Shown one piece after another: positions 19,862 to 29,445 of a stretch of DNA of 64,000 nucleotides. Position 1 is the stretch's first letter, and each line of letters begins with the position of its first letter. The notes below the pieces were generated by a model that was given only the letters and a program-made list of their open reading frames with translations, was not told the DNA's origin and made no database searches. Origin of the DNA: Legionella septentrionalis (GTDB lineage: Bacteria; Pseudomonadota; Gammaproteobacteria; Legionellales; Legionellaceae); contig NZ_RZGS01000005.1 of the NCBI RefSeq assembly GCF_003989745.1, forward strand, positions 29,418-93,417. The letters run 5' to 3'. Both the position numbers and the translations under genes were made by a program.

Positions 19862-22800
19862 TCATTCTAACGAATTAACAACAGATTGCACGTCTACTGC
19901 AACGATGCGCGAAACCCCAGGTTCACGCATCGTTACCCCCATTAAGTGATCTGCCAACTCCATGGTAACTTTATTATGTGTAATAAACAAAAATTGTACG
20001 AATTGTGACATTTCTTTAATCAGATCGCAAAAACGCCTTACATTAGCATCGTCTAGCGGTGCATCCACTTCATCCAACATACAAAAAGGCGCTGGGTTAA
20101 GCTGGAAAATTGCAAAAACAAGGGCCACTGCGGTCATGGCTTTTTCGCCACCCGACAACATATGGATAGTGCTATTCCGTTTCCCAGGAGGGTTAGCCAT
20201 CACTTGAATTCCTGCTTCCAGAAGATTATCACAAGTTAATGTCAACTTGGCATGACCGCCTCCAAAAAGACGAGGAAAAAGTGCTTGAAACGAGGTGTTG
20301 ATTTGCATGAATGTTTCTTCTAAACGCCGTTCGGTTTCTTGATCCATTTTGGCGATGGCAGCTTCAAGAATGACTAATGCCTCACTCAAGTCACGATGCT
20401 GTTCATCCAAATTCTGTTTCCGCTCCAACTCCACCTGGTATTCGTCAATAGCGACTAAATTGACAGGTCCAAGCGTTTTAATTTTTTGATTGATTTCCAA
20501 CAGTTCTTGCTCGCGTAAGGCCAAGGTTACGTCATCAGGAATAGCTTCCAGCAAAGGGAGGGGCTGAGTATTAAATTCTTTTAAGGCTGCAAGCACATCC
20601 GCAATGCGAATTTTTAATGTTTGCTCATGCAAATGCAGATTCTGGATTTGCTCGCGCAGCAGGGAAACTTGTTCCTCTTCCTGTTTTAAAACACATTCCA
20701 ATTCTTGCCACTGGGCTTGCAATGCATCGATCTGTTGCTGTATTTTTTGCAATTGTGCATCAGCTTGTTGGTGCAGGTTTATTTTTTCTTCAAGTTTGCC
20801 CTTGCATTCTGCATCGGGCGCATCCAATTCATGATGCTGCTGCAGCAATTTATTCAACCGCAACTCCAGTTGTTCACTACGGAGCAATTCCTGCTGCAAC
20901 CCCTGCTGAAGCTGTTCGGCTTTCATCTTTTCGCGATTACATTGCAACTCTGCCTGATGCAATTGCGCGCGGGTTTTATCTACTAAATGCCGGCATTGCT
21001 CAAGCTCATTGAGCTGTAAATCTTTAACCGCCATAACGCTTTGCAGTTGCTCTTCACTTTGGGCATAAGCTTGCCTAGTTGCAGCCAAGGCATGTTCGGT
21101 TTGCAGTGATTCAAACGCCAACGATTCCAGCAATTCTTGCAATTCGTCAATTTCTTCTTTTATGCCGGCACTGCGCGACCGTGCCTGTTGCAGCAATTGC
21201 TCTTTGTGTTGTAGTGCCAGCCTATTTTGTTGCAGGGCTTCTCGCCCTCCTGCCATATTTTTTTGTATGACATGTTCCAATTGCGTATTTTTTGCCAAAC
21301 TTTCATGTATTTCTTCACGTCTTAGTAATAAATTTTGGAATTCTGCCTCGGCTGCAACCAATTCCTCATTAACCTTAAGCAAGGTTTCTTTACAAAGAAG
21401 AAGGCTGTTCTTATTTTGTTCCGCTAAATTAATCGTGCGCATCCAGCCTGGGCCTAACCAATACCCATCGAGGGTGACTATGGATTGATGCGGTTTTAAA
21501 TCGGATAACCACAACCATGCTTCCTGTAAAGTTTCAGCAGCAAAAATATGCTCAAACGCATAAACCCAATTTGGTATCGTGCCGGAAACTTTATCGCATA
21601 AACGTGGGTAGGGTGCCCCTGCCTCTATTTTTTGTACAGGGGTAACCCATGCCGCCGTCTTCCCCTGTGCCTCCATGGCTTTTTCCAAGACTGGCTGCAG
21701 TGAATCCAATAAAATGGCATGTAAGCTTTCAGCAAAGATAAATTCACACACGGGGCGCCAGGGTTCAGAGACATGAATGGCATCTATTAACCGTGGGTTA
21801 TTTTGCCACTGCGGCAAAGCATGAAGATCATTTTTGACTTTAAATGCTGCATTTTGTGCTGCTTGTAATGCCGCTCTTTCTGTGGTTAGCTTTTGTACCT
21901 TGGTTTGCGTGGCACGCAATAATTGCTCGGTTTCCTGCAGCTTCGTCTGCAATTTCGTACAAGTTTCTGTTATGTGCTTGGCTTTTATAATGATTTCGTC
22001 TTGTTCTTCTTCTATGTTCTTACTCGTGTCTTGCAAAGCATTTATCTCTGCCGCAAGCGCTTCGAACGAAAAAGAAGCATGTTCTTGTTTAATTTTTTCC
22101 AGGCGTACTAAAGTTTGCGCACGCCGCTGCTCTAGGTGTTGTAAATTAAGTTTGGTGATTTCAATTTTTTGCCGGGCGGTATTTTGCTCAGCAAGCATTT
22201 GCTGCCATTTTTTATTCCACTCAAGCTCTGCTTCTTGTTTTTCTTGTAGCATGCGCTGTTGGATGGATAATTCTCCCTCAAGCTTTATCAAATTTACACT
22301 TAACTCTTCCACGCTTTTTTGTGCAAGCTTAATCTCACTTTCTAGATAATTTTGTTTCTCTTTTGAAACCAGCGATTCTTGCTTCAATTGCTCAATGTAT
22401 TCGGCTAGTCTAAGCCTTTCGCGCTGCTGATTATGAATCGCTTCTTCAAGACGGGCAATTTCATGTCCCAATTCGTAAAAATTTTTTTGAATTTTCTGAA
22501 ATTGCTCTTGTGTTGTATTTAACGTGTCTTTAACTGCAACTTCACCTTTCTTATGACCAATAAGTTGGGTCTGCTGCTGCTCGTATTGCAGGGAAAGATG
22601 CTTAAGCTTTGTATGCAATACGCTTTGTTCGTCAGCTAAAATCCGCCATTTTAAGGCTAGTATTTCTGCCTTGTATAAACGCTCTTTTTCTTTTAATGCC
22701 TTAAAACGCTGCGCCGTTTTTGCCTGCCGCTCCAAACGCAAAAGTTGTTTACCGAGCTCTTCACGGATATCCGCCACTCTATCCAGGTTTTCACGTGTGT

Positions 22801-23356
22801 GGCTTATCCTTTGCAGCGTTTCACGGCGGCGCTCTTTATATTTGGATACGCCGGCCGCTTCCTCAATATATGCTTTTAAATCATCCGGACGTGCTTCGAC
22901 AAGGCGTGAAATCATATCTTGCCCTATGATGGCATACCCCTTGGCACCTGCGCCGGTTCCTAGAAAAATATCACTGATGTCGCGGCGTCGGCAACGGCTG
23001 CCATTTAAAAAATAAGCCGAATCCCCGTCACGGGTCACCAAACGTTTAACTGAAATTTCCTGATAAGCCGCATATTGTCCTGTCAAGCGGCCAAGGCTAT
23101 TATCAAAAATTAATTCAACAGACGCTTGTCCGACTGGCTTGCGGTTTGCAGAACCATTAAAAATAACATCCGTCATGGACTCGCCGCGCAAGCTTTTGGC
23201 AGAACTTTCTCCCATCACCCAGCGCACGGCATCAATGATATTAGATTTGCCGCAGCCGTTTGGGCCAACAATCGCTACCAATTCACTGGAAAAGGGAACG
23301 ACCGTGGGATCCACAAACGATTTAAAGCCTGCTAATTTTAATTGCTTAAGGCGCAT
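19862..23356 (-). CDS. smc: Chromosome partition ATPase SMC
   Basis: 1164 residues from the ATG at 23356 (MRLKQLKLAGFKSFVDPT), the standard SMC N-terminus. SMC dimers organise and help segregate the chromosome. The Walker A is VGPNGCGKSNIIDAV, the signature HMLSGGEKAMTAVAL, and the Walker B FCMLDEVDAPLDDANV; two long coiled coils flank a hinge (about residues 500-650). No Shine-Dalgarno sequence precedes this ATG. An upstream ATG at 23440 would add 28 residues, but a candidate promoter lies inside that extension. No scpA/scpB genes are adjacent. Confidence 0.95.
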   Translation of the reverse strand: MRLKQLKLAGFKSFVDPTVVPFSSELVAIVGPNGCGKSNIIDAVRWVMGESSAKSLRGESMTDVIFNGSANRKPVGQASVELIFDNSLGRLTGQYAAYQEISVKRLVTRDGDSAYFLNGSRCRRRDISDIFLGTGAGAKGYAIIGQDMISRLVEARPDDLKAYIEEAAGVSKYKERRRETLQRISHTRENLDRVADIREELGKQLLRLERQAKTAQRFKALKEKERLYKAEILALKWRILADEQSVLHTKLKHLSLQYEQQQTQLIGHKKGEVAVKDTLNTTQEQFQKIQKNFYELGHEIARLEEAIHNQQRERLRLAEYIEQLKQESLVSKEKQNYLESEIKLAQKSVEELSVNLIKLEGELSIQQRMLQEKQEAELEWNKKWQQMLAEQNTARQKIEITKLNLQHLEQRRAQTLVRLEKIKQEHASFSFEALAAEINALQDTSKNIEEEQDEIIIKAKHITETCTKLQTKLQETEQLLRATQTKVQKLTTERAALQAAQNAAFKVKNDLHALPQWQNNPRLIDAIHVSEPWRPVCEFIFAESLHAILLDSLQPVLEKAMEAQGKTAAWVTPVQKIEAGAPYPRLCDKVSGTIPNWVYAFEHIFAAETLQEAWLWLSDLKPHQSIVTLDGYWLGPGWMRTINLAEQNKNSLLLCKETLLKVNEELVAAEAEFQNLLLRREEIHESLAKNTQLEHVIQKNMAGGREALQQNRLALQHKEQLLQQARSRSAGIKEEIDELQELLESLAFESLQTEHALAATRQAYAQSEEQLQSVMAVKDLQLNELEQCRHLVDKTRAQLHQAELQCNREKMKAEQLQQGLQQELLRSEQLELRLNKLLQQHHELDAPDAECKGKLEEKINLHQQADAQLQKIQQQIDALQAQWQELECVLKQEEEQVSLLREQIQNLHLHEQTLKIRIADVLAALKEFNTQPLPLLEAIPDDVTLALREQELLEINQKIKTLGPVNLVAIDEYQVELERKQNLDEQHRDLSEALVILEAAIAKMDQETERRLEETFMQINTSFQALFPRLFGGGHAKLTLTCDNLLEAGIQVMANPPGKRNSTIHMLSGGEKAMTAVALVFAIFQLNPAPFCMLDEVDAPLDDANVRRFCDLIKEMSQFVQFLFITHNKVTMELADHLMGVTMREPGVSRIVAVDVQSVVNSLE

Positions 23357-23380
23357 GGGAACTTTGAGGGCAAATAAATC

Positions 23381-23409
23381 ATTGTATCTTATATCATAAA
23401 GACGCCCAA
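23381..23409 (-). promoter_or_regulatory. Candidate sigma70 promoter for smc
   Basis: On the minus strand TTGGGC (23404-23409) and TACAAT (23381-23386) are 17 bp apart. Transcription would begin about 18-20 bases before the smc ATG, giving a very short leader without a ribosome site. Confidence 0.4.
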
Positions 23410-23556
23410 GCCATAACCGTTTGCGCATTTGCAAACACATGCTGTTCCTTAGGCTATGCTATTTATCCGGCTTGCTAATTTCATGCAAGTCGCAGGAAAA
23501 TAAAACGCGCCTTTGCAGACTGCAAACGGGAAGCACAATCTTAAAAGGAGTTATTC

Positions 23557-25341
23557 GTGTTTCAAGACAAAGAACTGAGTGAACTGATGCAATCCATTGC
23601 AGAAAAAAGCTTGCGTTTATTAGCTTCCTTTAAGGAACAACCACAACACCTATCCATGTTTTTTGAAAAAATCATGGACTTATTTAAAGACGTGCAAGCA
23701 ACCGCCATGGCTTTAAACAAAAATCCGCAAAGCCTCTGGCAAATGCAAATTGCCTACTGTCATGATGCAGCGACGCTTTTATACCAACATCTTGAATCCT
23801 GGCAGAAAGGTCAACCCATGCCTATTCAAGATAAGCGCTTCAGTAGTGAAGAATGGGTCAATAATCCTTTTTTTAATTTATTAAGCCAACAATATTTACT
23901 TGCTGCTGAGCATTTAAAGGCATTGTTGGAACAATTAGAATACTCAGGCCCCGTGCAATCCAAACGCGTTAGATTTTTTGCGCGCCAATATTTAGATGCA
24001 CTCTCCCCGGATAATTTTTTACACACAAATCCGCAACTTTTGGCTGAAACCATGCAAAGCCAAGGTAAAAATCTGCTGCGAGGCTTGCAAAATTTCCTGG
24101 ATGATTTGGAAGCCGGCTCCTCTCGGCTCTCTATTAAAATGACGGATACGAGCGCCTTTAAAATTGGAGAAAATCTTGCTGTTACTCCGGGAAACGTAAT
24201 TTATAAAAATGAATTAATGGAATTAATTCAATACACTGCCCATACGAGACAGGTAAAATCTATTCCGCTTCTCATCATCCCACCCTGGATTAATAAATAT
24301 TACATCTTGGATTTAAGCCAGGAAAACTCCCTGATCCGATGGCTGGTCAGTCAGGGAATTACTGTATTCGTTATCTCTTGGGTTAACCCAGACAGGCGTT
24401 TTGCCCATAAGGGTTTAAACGAATACTTGCATGAAGGCCCTCTTACCGCAATCCGCATTATCCAGCAGCAATTAAACGTTAAGCAAGTCAATGCATTGGG
24501 TTTTTGCATCGGCGGTACGCTATTGGCAATGTTATTAGCTTATCTTAAGGCACATCAAGATGATTTTATCCGCTCAGCAACATTTCTTGCATCCATGATA
24601 GATTTCAGTGATCCGGGAGACATTGCCGTATTTATTGATGAGGAGCAACTCTGCAAACTCGAAGAAAAAATGAATCAGCAAGGTTATCTTGATGGCCATT
24701 TTATGGCGAATGCATTTAATTCGTTGCGCGCTAGTGATTTGATATGGTCATTTTTCATTAAAAACTATTTGCGTGGAAGAGCGCCCGTACCGTTTGATAT
24801 TTTATTTTGGAATGCAGATTCAACGAATATGCCCGCCAAAATGCATTCGCAGTATTTGCGCTGGATGTATCTCTGTAATGATTTAATTAAACCCGGCAAA
24901 ATCCATTTGAATCATACCCCGCTGGATATGACGCAAATTACCGTCGCCACTTTTTTCGTTGCAACGCAAAAAGACCATATTGCCCCATGGAAAACCATTT
25001 ATGAGGGGTTCAAACTTTTTAAGGGAGAAAAACATTTTTTATTGGGAGGCTCTGGCCATATTGCAGGAATCATTATTCCTCCCGGCGGTGAAAAATATGG
25101 CTTTTATACGAATTCTAAAGCACCTGAGGCAGCGGATGATTGGTTGAAGCAAGCCACACATCATCGAGGTTCCTGGTGGGCAACCTGGTTTCAATGGCTG
25201 AATAAAAAATCAGGCCGTCTGCGAAATATCCCCAATATTGATGAATTACCATATAAAAGTATAGAAAAAGCACCTGGAGAATATGTGTATAAGAGTGCGA
25301 AGCCAGTAATCGCAATAGAGAAAAATCCTAGCTGTGCATGA
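23557..25341 (+). CDS. phaC: Class I polyhydroxyalkanoate synthase PhaC
   Basis: 594 residues, the class I size. PhaC polymerises 3-hydroxybutyryl-CoA into PHB at the granule surface. The lipase-box variant is GFCIGG with nucleophile C317; the other triad members are D473 in ATQKDHIAPW and H501 in GGSGHIAG, very close to the classical C319/D480/H508. The N-terminal PhaC domain (about 80-260) is present. The start codon is GTG with AAGGAG 7 bases upstream. It faces the phaB2-phaB1-phaR-phasin unit. Confidence 0.95.
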   Translation: MFQDKELSELMQSIAEKSLRLLASFKEQPQHLSMFFEKIMDLFKDVQATAMALNKNPQSLWQMQIAYCHDAATLLYQHLESWQKGQPMPIQDKRFSSEEWVNNPFFNLLSQQYLLAAEHLKALLEQLEYSGPVQSKRVRFFARQYLDALSPDNFLHTNPQLLAETMQSQGKNLLRGLQNFLDDLEAGSSRLSIKMTDTSAFKIGENLAVTPGNVIYKNELMELIQYTAHTRQVKSIPLLIIPPWINKYYILDLSQENSLIRWLVSQGITVFVISWVNPDRRFAHKGLNEYLHEGPLTAIRIIQQQLNVKQVNALGFCIGGTLLAMLLAYLKAHQDDFIRSATFLASMIDFSDPGDIAVFIDEEQLCKLEEKMNQQGYLDGHFMANAFNSLRASDLIWSFFIKNYLRGRAPVPFDILFWNADSTNMPAKMHSQYLRWMYLCNDLIKPGKIHLNHTPLDMTQITVATFFVATQKDHIAPWKTIYEGFKLFKGEKHFLLGGSGHIAGIIIPPGGEKYGFYTNSKAPEAADDWLKQATHHRGSWWATWFQWLNKKSGRLRNIPNIDELPYKSIEKAPGEYVYKSAKPVIAIEKNPSCA

Positions 25342-25356
25342 CGCTACAGCTAGGAT
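25320..25356 (-). terminator. Intrinsic terminator of the phasin gene
   Basis: ATCCTAGCTGT and ACAGCTAGGAT form a perfect 11-bp stem around a 10-base loop; on the minus strand it is followed by TTTTT. It lies 8 bases past the phasin stop and overlaps the end of phaC. Confidence 0.75.
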
Positions 25357-25364
25357 GATGATTA

Positions 25365-25655
25365 TCAATTTTTAGTTTCAGACTGCTGTTTTGTTTCCTG
25401 CATTAAGGAAAGCATTGCTTTTTCATAAATTTGAAATGATTTCTGCATGTAATCTAATGCTTTATGCCCATTTTCTACCCACATTTGCATTTGTTTTTCA
25501 AAAAGCTCTTCAGGCTTTTTAATATTTGCAAATTCATCAGGTTTTACATACGAAAAACTTTGCAATGTTTTCACATTTAATTCAGCCCAGGCTTGAAAAG
25601 GAGCTTGTGCCTTCTTTGCCATATCAGACAATTTTTCAAAGTATTCACGGTTCAT
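25365..25655 (-). CDS. Phasin family protein
   Basis: 96 residues, all helical and amphipathic, with no signal peptide. The pattern NREYFEKLSDMAKKAQAPFQAWAELN followed by WVENGHKALDYMQKSF is typical of phasins, which coat PHB granules and limit their size. AAAGGA lies 7 bases before the ATG. It is the last gene of the pha unit, after phaR, and has its own terminator. Shorter than many phasins (about 110-190). Confidence 0.8.
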   Translation of the reverse strand: MNREYFEKLSDMAKKAQAPFQAWAELNVKTLQSFSYVKPDEFANIKKPEELFEKQMQMWVENGHKALDYMQKSFQIYEKAMLSLMQETKQQSETKN

Positions 25656-25741
25656 AATCTGTTCCTTTTATGTTGCAGTGCACAATGAAATTGTAGACTG
25701 CCTGACTTTTTTGTCAAGACAAATTACGTTGCGCTGCACCA

Positions 25742-26143
25742 TTAATTACGGAAGAAATTCTGCCATTGAGAAATAAATTGCTGCATTTGTTCATTCCAGG
25801 CTTTCGTTGCTTCCGAATTAAAATAAGGATTTTCCCGAAATTGCTTTTCCATGAGCGCCATGGTTTGTTCCAGCATGCTTTTAAACGTTTCATGCATAGG
25901 ATGGCGGGCCAAATTAATCAGCTGCCTAAGTAAGTCAGTTGACAAAAATTGCGTAGGCCCCGCCTCCATTTCTACCAAAATTTGTAAAAGAGTATTGTTT
26001 GTAATGTCTTTCCCCGAAGCAGCATCTTCCACACGAAATAAAATTCCCTCGACGGTATATCGCTCAAGTTCTTCAATCGTAATGTATTTGCTGGTTTCCG
26101 TATCGTATAGACGACGGTTTTTATATTTTTTTATAAGTCTCAT
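25742..26143 (-). CDS. phaR: Polyhydroxyalkanoate synthesis regulator PhaR
   Basis: 133 residues from the ATG at 26143 (MRLIKKYKNRRLYDTETSKY), the invariant PhaR N-terminus; it starts 10 bases after the phaB1 stop. The N-terminal PHB/PHA accumulation regulator DNA-binding domain covers about residues 1-60 and the C-terminal domain about 65-105. PhaR binds nascent PHB and represses phasin genes until granules form, which fits its place directly upstream of the phasin. An in-frame ATG at 26173 lies inside phaB1. Confidence 0.93.
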   Translation of the reverse strand: MRLIKKYKNRRLYDTETSKYITIEELERYTVEGILFRVEDAASGKDITNNTLLQILVEMEAGPTQFLSTDLLRQLINLARHPMHETFKSMLEQTMALMEKQFRENPYFNSEATKAWNEQMQQFISQWQNFFRN

Positions 26144-26153
26144 CGCTGCAAGC

Positions 26154-26897
26154 CTAATACATATGCAAACCACCGTTGATGCTTAAATTGGAACCTGTAA
26201 TGTAAATGCTCCTATCATCAAGCAAAAAATCGACAGCCCAAGCGATTTCCTCGGGTTTTGCTAAGCGTTTGGCGGGAATTTGTTCCACTATTTTTTCAAG
26301 AATATCTTGGCGGATGCCTTCCATTAAGTGGGTATTCACATAGCCAGGCGACAGACTATTCACGGTAATATTTTTAGCCATTAATTCTTGCGCCAAACTC
26401 TTGGTAAATCCGTATACTCCCGCTTTGGATGCCGCATAATTGGCTTGCGAAAATTGGCCGCGTTGTCCATTAACTGAAGAAATATTGACAATGCGCCCGC
26501 TTTCTTGTGCACGCATGTATTCAACCACATGCCGTGTCACATTAAACATCCCATCCAAATTTACACGTAACACATCGTCCCATTGCTGCTTAGTCATTTT
26601 ATGAAATACAGCGTCCCGCGTAATCCCTGCATTGTTAATCAATACATCGATCCGGCCAAATTGCGCTGCAATGGCTGCAATGACTTCTCCACACTCTTCA
26701 AAATTTGTCACATCCATTTTACGGTAATGAACTTTGTGAAAACCTTGTTCATTTAAATTAGCCCGCCAATGCTCCCCCTCTTCCTGAGAAGCCACATCCA
26801 AAGCAACTACCGGGCCATAGGCTTTATTTAATTGTTTGGCGATAGCCGTAGCAATATCCCCCATACCACCCGTAATTAACACCACTTTTTCAGTCAT
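26154..26897 (-). CDS. phaB: Acetoacetyl-CoA reductase (copy 1)
   Basis: 247 residues from the ATG at 26897, with AAGGA 5 bases upstream. This short-chain dehydrogenase makes (R)-3-hydroxybutyryl-CoA for PhaC. The Rossmann motif ITGGMGDIATAIAKQL, NNAG, the catalytic Ser in NISSVNGQRGQF and YAASK are present. GGMGDI replaces the more usual GGxxGIG, so the second glycine of the cofactor motif is Asp-Ile. It is a paralogue of the next gene upstream. Confidence 0.92.
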   Translation of the reverse strand: MTEKVVLITGGMGDIATAIAKQLNKAYGPVVALDVASQEEGEHWRANLNEQGFHKVHYRKMDVTNFEECGEVIAAIAAQFGRIDVLINNAGITRDAVFHKMTKQQWDDVLRVNLDGMFNVTRHVVEYMRAQESGRIVNISSVNGQRGQFSQANYAASKAGVYGFTKSLAQELMAKNITVNSLSPGYVNTHLMEGIRQDILEKIVEQIPAKRLAKPEEIAWAVDFLLDDRSIYITGSNLSINGGLHMY

Positions 26898-26944
26898 AAT
26901 CTTCCTTAAAAGAGAGAGCATCTCGGCAACAGCTTATCCACAGA

Positions 26945-27685
26945 TTACATGTATTGACCGCCATTTACATCCAGATTGGCACCCGTAATAAAGCCGGATT
27001 CAGGATGCGCCAGAAATGCTACGGCGGCAGCTACTTCTTCTGTCCTGCCTAATCTGCCAACAGGAATTTGCGCAATAATGGAACTTAAAATTTCAGGTTT
27101 CAGAGAAGATAGCATGGGGGTTTCAATATAACCGGGTGAAACGGTATTCACAGTAATACCCTTGCTTGCCACTTCCTGCGCCAAGCTCTTACTAAACCCA
27201 AATAAAGCCGCTTTGGTTGCAGCATAATTGCACTGCCCAAATTGTCCCTTGCGGCCGTTAATTGAGGAGATACTGATAATTCGTCCATAATTGTGCTCCA
27301 GCATGGCTGGCAATACATTTCTCGTCATGTTAAACGCACTGTTGAGATTGGCATCAATCACTTGCTGCCATTGTTGTTGCGTCATCTTCTTAAAAGAAGT
27401 ATCGCAGGTGATCCCTGCATTGTTGACCAAAACATCAATTTGGCCATAACGTTCCATGACAAGTGCGACCAGTTTTTCACAATCGGAAAAATTAGCCAAA
27501 TCAGCATAGAGAATGTCTATGTCAAAGCCTGCTTCTTTTTGAGTAACCTGCCAGCGCTTCGCTTCTTCATGATGCCCATTCTTAAAATAACAAGCGATAA
27601 CTTGATAATTGGCTGCCAAACGCCGAGAGATGGCAGAACCAATCCCTCCCGTACCGCCAGTCACTATAGCAACACGTCGTTCCAT
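26945..27685 (-). CDS. phaB: Acetoacetyl-CoA reductase (copy 2)
   Basis: 246 residues; the first gene of the pha unit. The NADPH motif TGGTGGIGSAI is canonical, and NNAG, the Ser in SISSINGRKGQF and YAATK are intact. The end GANLDVNGGQYM matches PhaB. GGGAGG lies 6 bases before the ATG, one of the strongest ribosome sites in the window. It resembles copy 1 along its full length, so the pair probably arose by tandem duplication. Confidence 0.93.
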   Translation of the reverse strand: MERRVAIVTGGTGGIGSAISRRLAANYQVIACYFKNGHHEEAKRWQVTQKEAGFDIDILYADLANFSDCEKLVALVMERYGQIDVLVNNAGITCDTSFKKMTQQQWQQVIDANLNSAFNMTRNVLPAMLEHNYGRIISISSINGRKGQFGQCNYAATKAALFGFSKSLAQEVASKGITVNTVSPGYIETPMLSSLKPEILSSIIAQIPVGRLGRTEEVAAAVAFLAHPESGFITGANLDVNGGQYM

Positions 27686-27797
27686 CCTTTACCTCCCTGT
27701 TGTTCCTGATGGATATTGTCCAAAAAAACAAAAATTTACTGCTGTCAAACAAACGAAAAACAATCCGAGCAAACAAGACTATAGTGCATAAACAAGG

Positions 27798-27828
27798 ATA
27801 TTGCTGGCGGTTATACCGTCAGCAATAT
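27798..27828 (-). terminator. Hairpin after the desaturase gene
   Basis: ATATTGCTGGCGG and CCGTCAGCAATAT pair (one G-T) around TTATA, 7 bases past the desaturase stop. The minus strand continues CCTTGTTT, a weak T-tract. Confidence 0.55.
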
Positions 27829-27835
27829 TTTCCTA

Positions 27836-29023
27836 TCAATGCGTGATTGCTTTCGGAACAAAACCTTTCAATTGTTGCGCAAATTGACGAAGAACCTCTA
27901 ATCCCGATTCTTCAGCTTGCTTGCACCATTGCTGTAATGATTCAATCAACTCTTTTTGCGATACAGCAGTTTTTGTCCAGACATTTTGTAATGATAGGCG
28001 GTAATTATAAACCAGACGCAATTGCTCATATCGATTCAATAAAGCTTGCAAGCGAGAATGCGCCCGCGGAGATAATAATTCTTCCTGGCGGCGTAACAAA
28101 CGCCCGGCGCGCTGGAATAAACGCTTGTCTACTTTATTTGCAACGTTATTGCGTTTCTCATGGCGGAGAATAGGACGCACTACGTGCTTATAATAATAAG
28201 CCATGACTTGAAAACGGTTGGCTACCACCGCTTTAACCGTATCCAGATCGACATGCAGTTTCCCTTCCTGTCGCGCCAATTTTGGCGGTAATTTTTTAAT
28301 TTTAGCCAAGCCGAAGAAAGCTAAAATACGGATGTATAACCAACCTATGTCAAACTCCCACCATTTCACGGAAAACTTAGCGGAAGAAGCAAACGTATGA
28401 TGATTATTATGTAATTCTTCTCCACCTATCCAAAAACCCCAGGGAAATACATTGGTGGCGGCATCAGCACATTCAAAGTTGCGGTATCCCCAAAAATGCC
28501 CCACGCCATTGACCACTCCCGCAGCCCAGAGAGGAATCCAGATCATTTGCATAGCCCAAATGGTTATTCCCGGGATACCAAATAACAAAATATCCAATAA
28601 AAACATCAGGAAAATGCCTTTACCGGAATGGCGGGCATAAAGATTGCGCTCAATCCAATCGGTAGGCGTGCCATGGGAATATTTAGCGATCATCGCTTTA
28701 TCTTTTGTCGCTTCGCGATAAAGCTCAGCGCCTTGCCAAAAAACTTTCTTTAAACCCAAAACTTGAGGGCTGTGCGGATCGCCTGCAATATCGGTCGTCG
28801 CGTGGTGTTTTCTATGGATGGCGACCCATTCTCCGGTTACCATACCGGTAGTAAGCCACAACCAAAAACGAAAAAAATGACTCACGATGGGATGTAAAGT
28901 CAACGCTCGATGCGTTTGACAACGATGTAAGTACAAGGTCACCGACGCGATGGTAATTTGGGTGAGAATGAGTGCGGCGATTACGTATCCCCAAAACGAG
29001 AGATTTAAAATACCAAAAAGCAT
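27836..29023 (-). CDS. Membrane fatty acid (acyl-CoA delta-9) desaturase
   Basis: 395 residues from the ATG at 29023, with GGAG 5 bases upstream; the ATG at 29038 lacks a site. The three histidine boxes of the di-iron desaturases are clear: HRCQTHRAL, HRKHH and HNNHH, set among four membrane segments. These enzymes introduce a cis double bond into acyl chains and adjust membrane fluidity. A basic, helical C-terminal extension of about 150 residues follows the catalytic core. The substrate (acyl-CoA or acyl-lipid) is not defined by the sequence. Confidence 0.9.
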   Translation of the reverse strand: MLFGILNLSFWGYVIAALILTQITIASVTLYLHRCQTHRALTLHPIVSHFFRFWLWLTTGMVTGEWVAIHRKHHATTDIAGDPHSPQVLGLKKVFWQGAELYREATKDKAMIAKYSHGTPTDWIERNLYARHSGKGIFLMFLLDILLFGIPGITIWAMQMIWIPLWAAGVVNGVGHFWGYRNFECADAATNVFPWGFWIGGEELHNNHHTFASSAKFSVKWWEFDIGWLYIRILAFFGLAKIKKLPPKLARQEGKLHVDLDTVKAVVANRFQVMAYYYKHVVRPILRHEKRNNVANKVDKRLFQRAGRLLRRQEELLSPRAHSRLQALLNRYEQLRLVYNYRLSLQNVWTKTAVSQKELIESLQQWCKQAEESGLEVLRQFAQQLKGFVPKAITH

Positions 29024-29085
29024 AGGAACTCCTAGCAAAAATAAAATGCAACAATTGCAATGGCCTGTTATAGGGCCATCACAAC

Positions 29086-29094
29086 ATTATATCA
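29086..29094 (-). promoter_or_regulatory. Extended -10 promoter for the desaturase
   Basis: The minus strand carries TGATATAAT, a perfect -10 hexamer with a TG extension, about 65 bp before the start. No good -35 was seen. The leader also holds a TGGCC/GGCCA hairpin. Confidence 0.45.
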
Positions 29095-29112
29095 TATTTT
29101 AAACAATCAGCG

Positions 29113-29141
29113 TTGCATCCAGGCTAAATGTGGACGATAAT
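29113..29141 (+). promoter_or_regulatory. Candidate promoter for the small membrane protein-mutM-plsC unit
   Basis: TTGCAT (29113-29118) and GATAAT (29136-29141) are separated by 17 bp, about 57 bp before the first start codon. Confidence 0.5.
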
Positions 29142-29198
29142 TTTTTATAGACATACAAAAATTGCAAAGCATCCTCTTTGTAACGTTAAGGTTCTAGT

Positions 29199-29438
29199 AT
29201 GAATAAAAAAGTCCAGAAAGCGTTGGAGCAATTACTCCCATTCATATTATTGGGAATGGCAATTGCGTTTGCCGTTGGTGTACTCATTATGTTTTCCTAT
29301 GTATTAATCTGGGGAATTTTAATTGGCACCGTGATTTGGGCAGCGGTTTTGCTAAAAAATTATTTTTTCCCAAAGAAAACACCCATCACGACAAAACCTC
29401 AGGGAAGAATTATTGAACACGAACACGATAACCATTGA
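29199..29438 (+). CDS. Small two-segment membrane protein, function unknown
   Basis: 79 residues with a short basic N-terminus, two adjacent hydrophobic segments (about residues 13-34 and 36-53) and a polar tail ending in a His-rich EHEHDNH. AAGG lies 8 bases before the ATG. It ends 7 bases before mutM and appears to be the first gene of that unit. I do not recognise a family. Confidence 0.65.
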   Translation: MNKKVQKALEQLLPFILLGMAIAFAVGVLIMFSYVLIWGILIGTVIWAAVLLKNYFFPKKTPITTKPQGRIIEHEHDNH

Positions 29439-29445
29439 GAAATAA

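Noticed and set aside
21834..22349. 171-codon Cys- and Ser-rich frame opposite smc
   Set aside because: It is the complement of coiled-coil codons in smc; the composition is artefactual.
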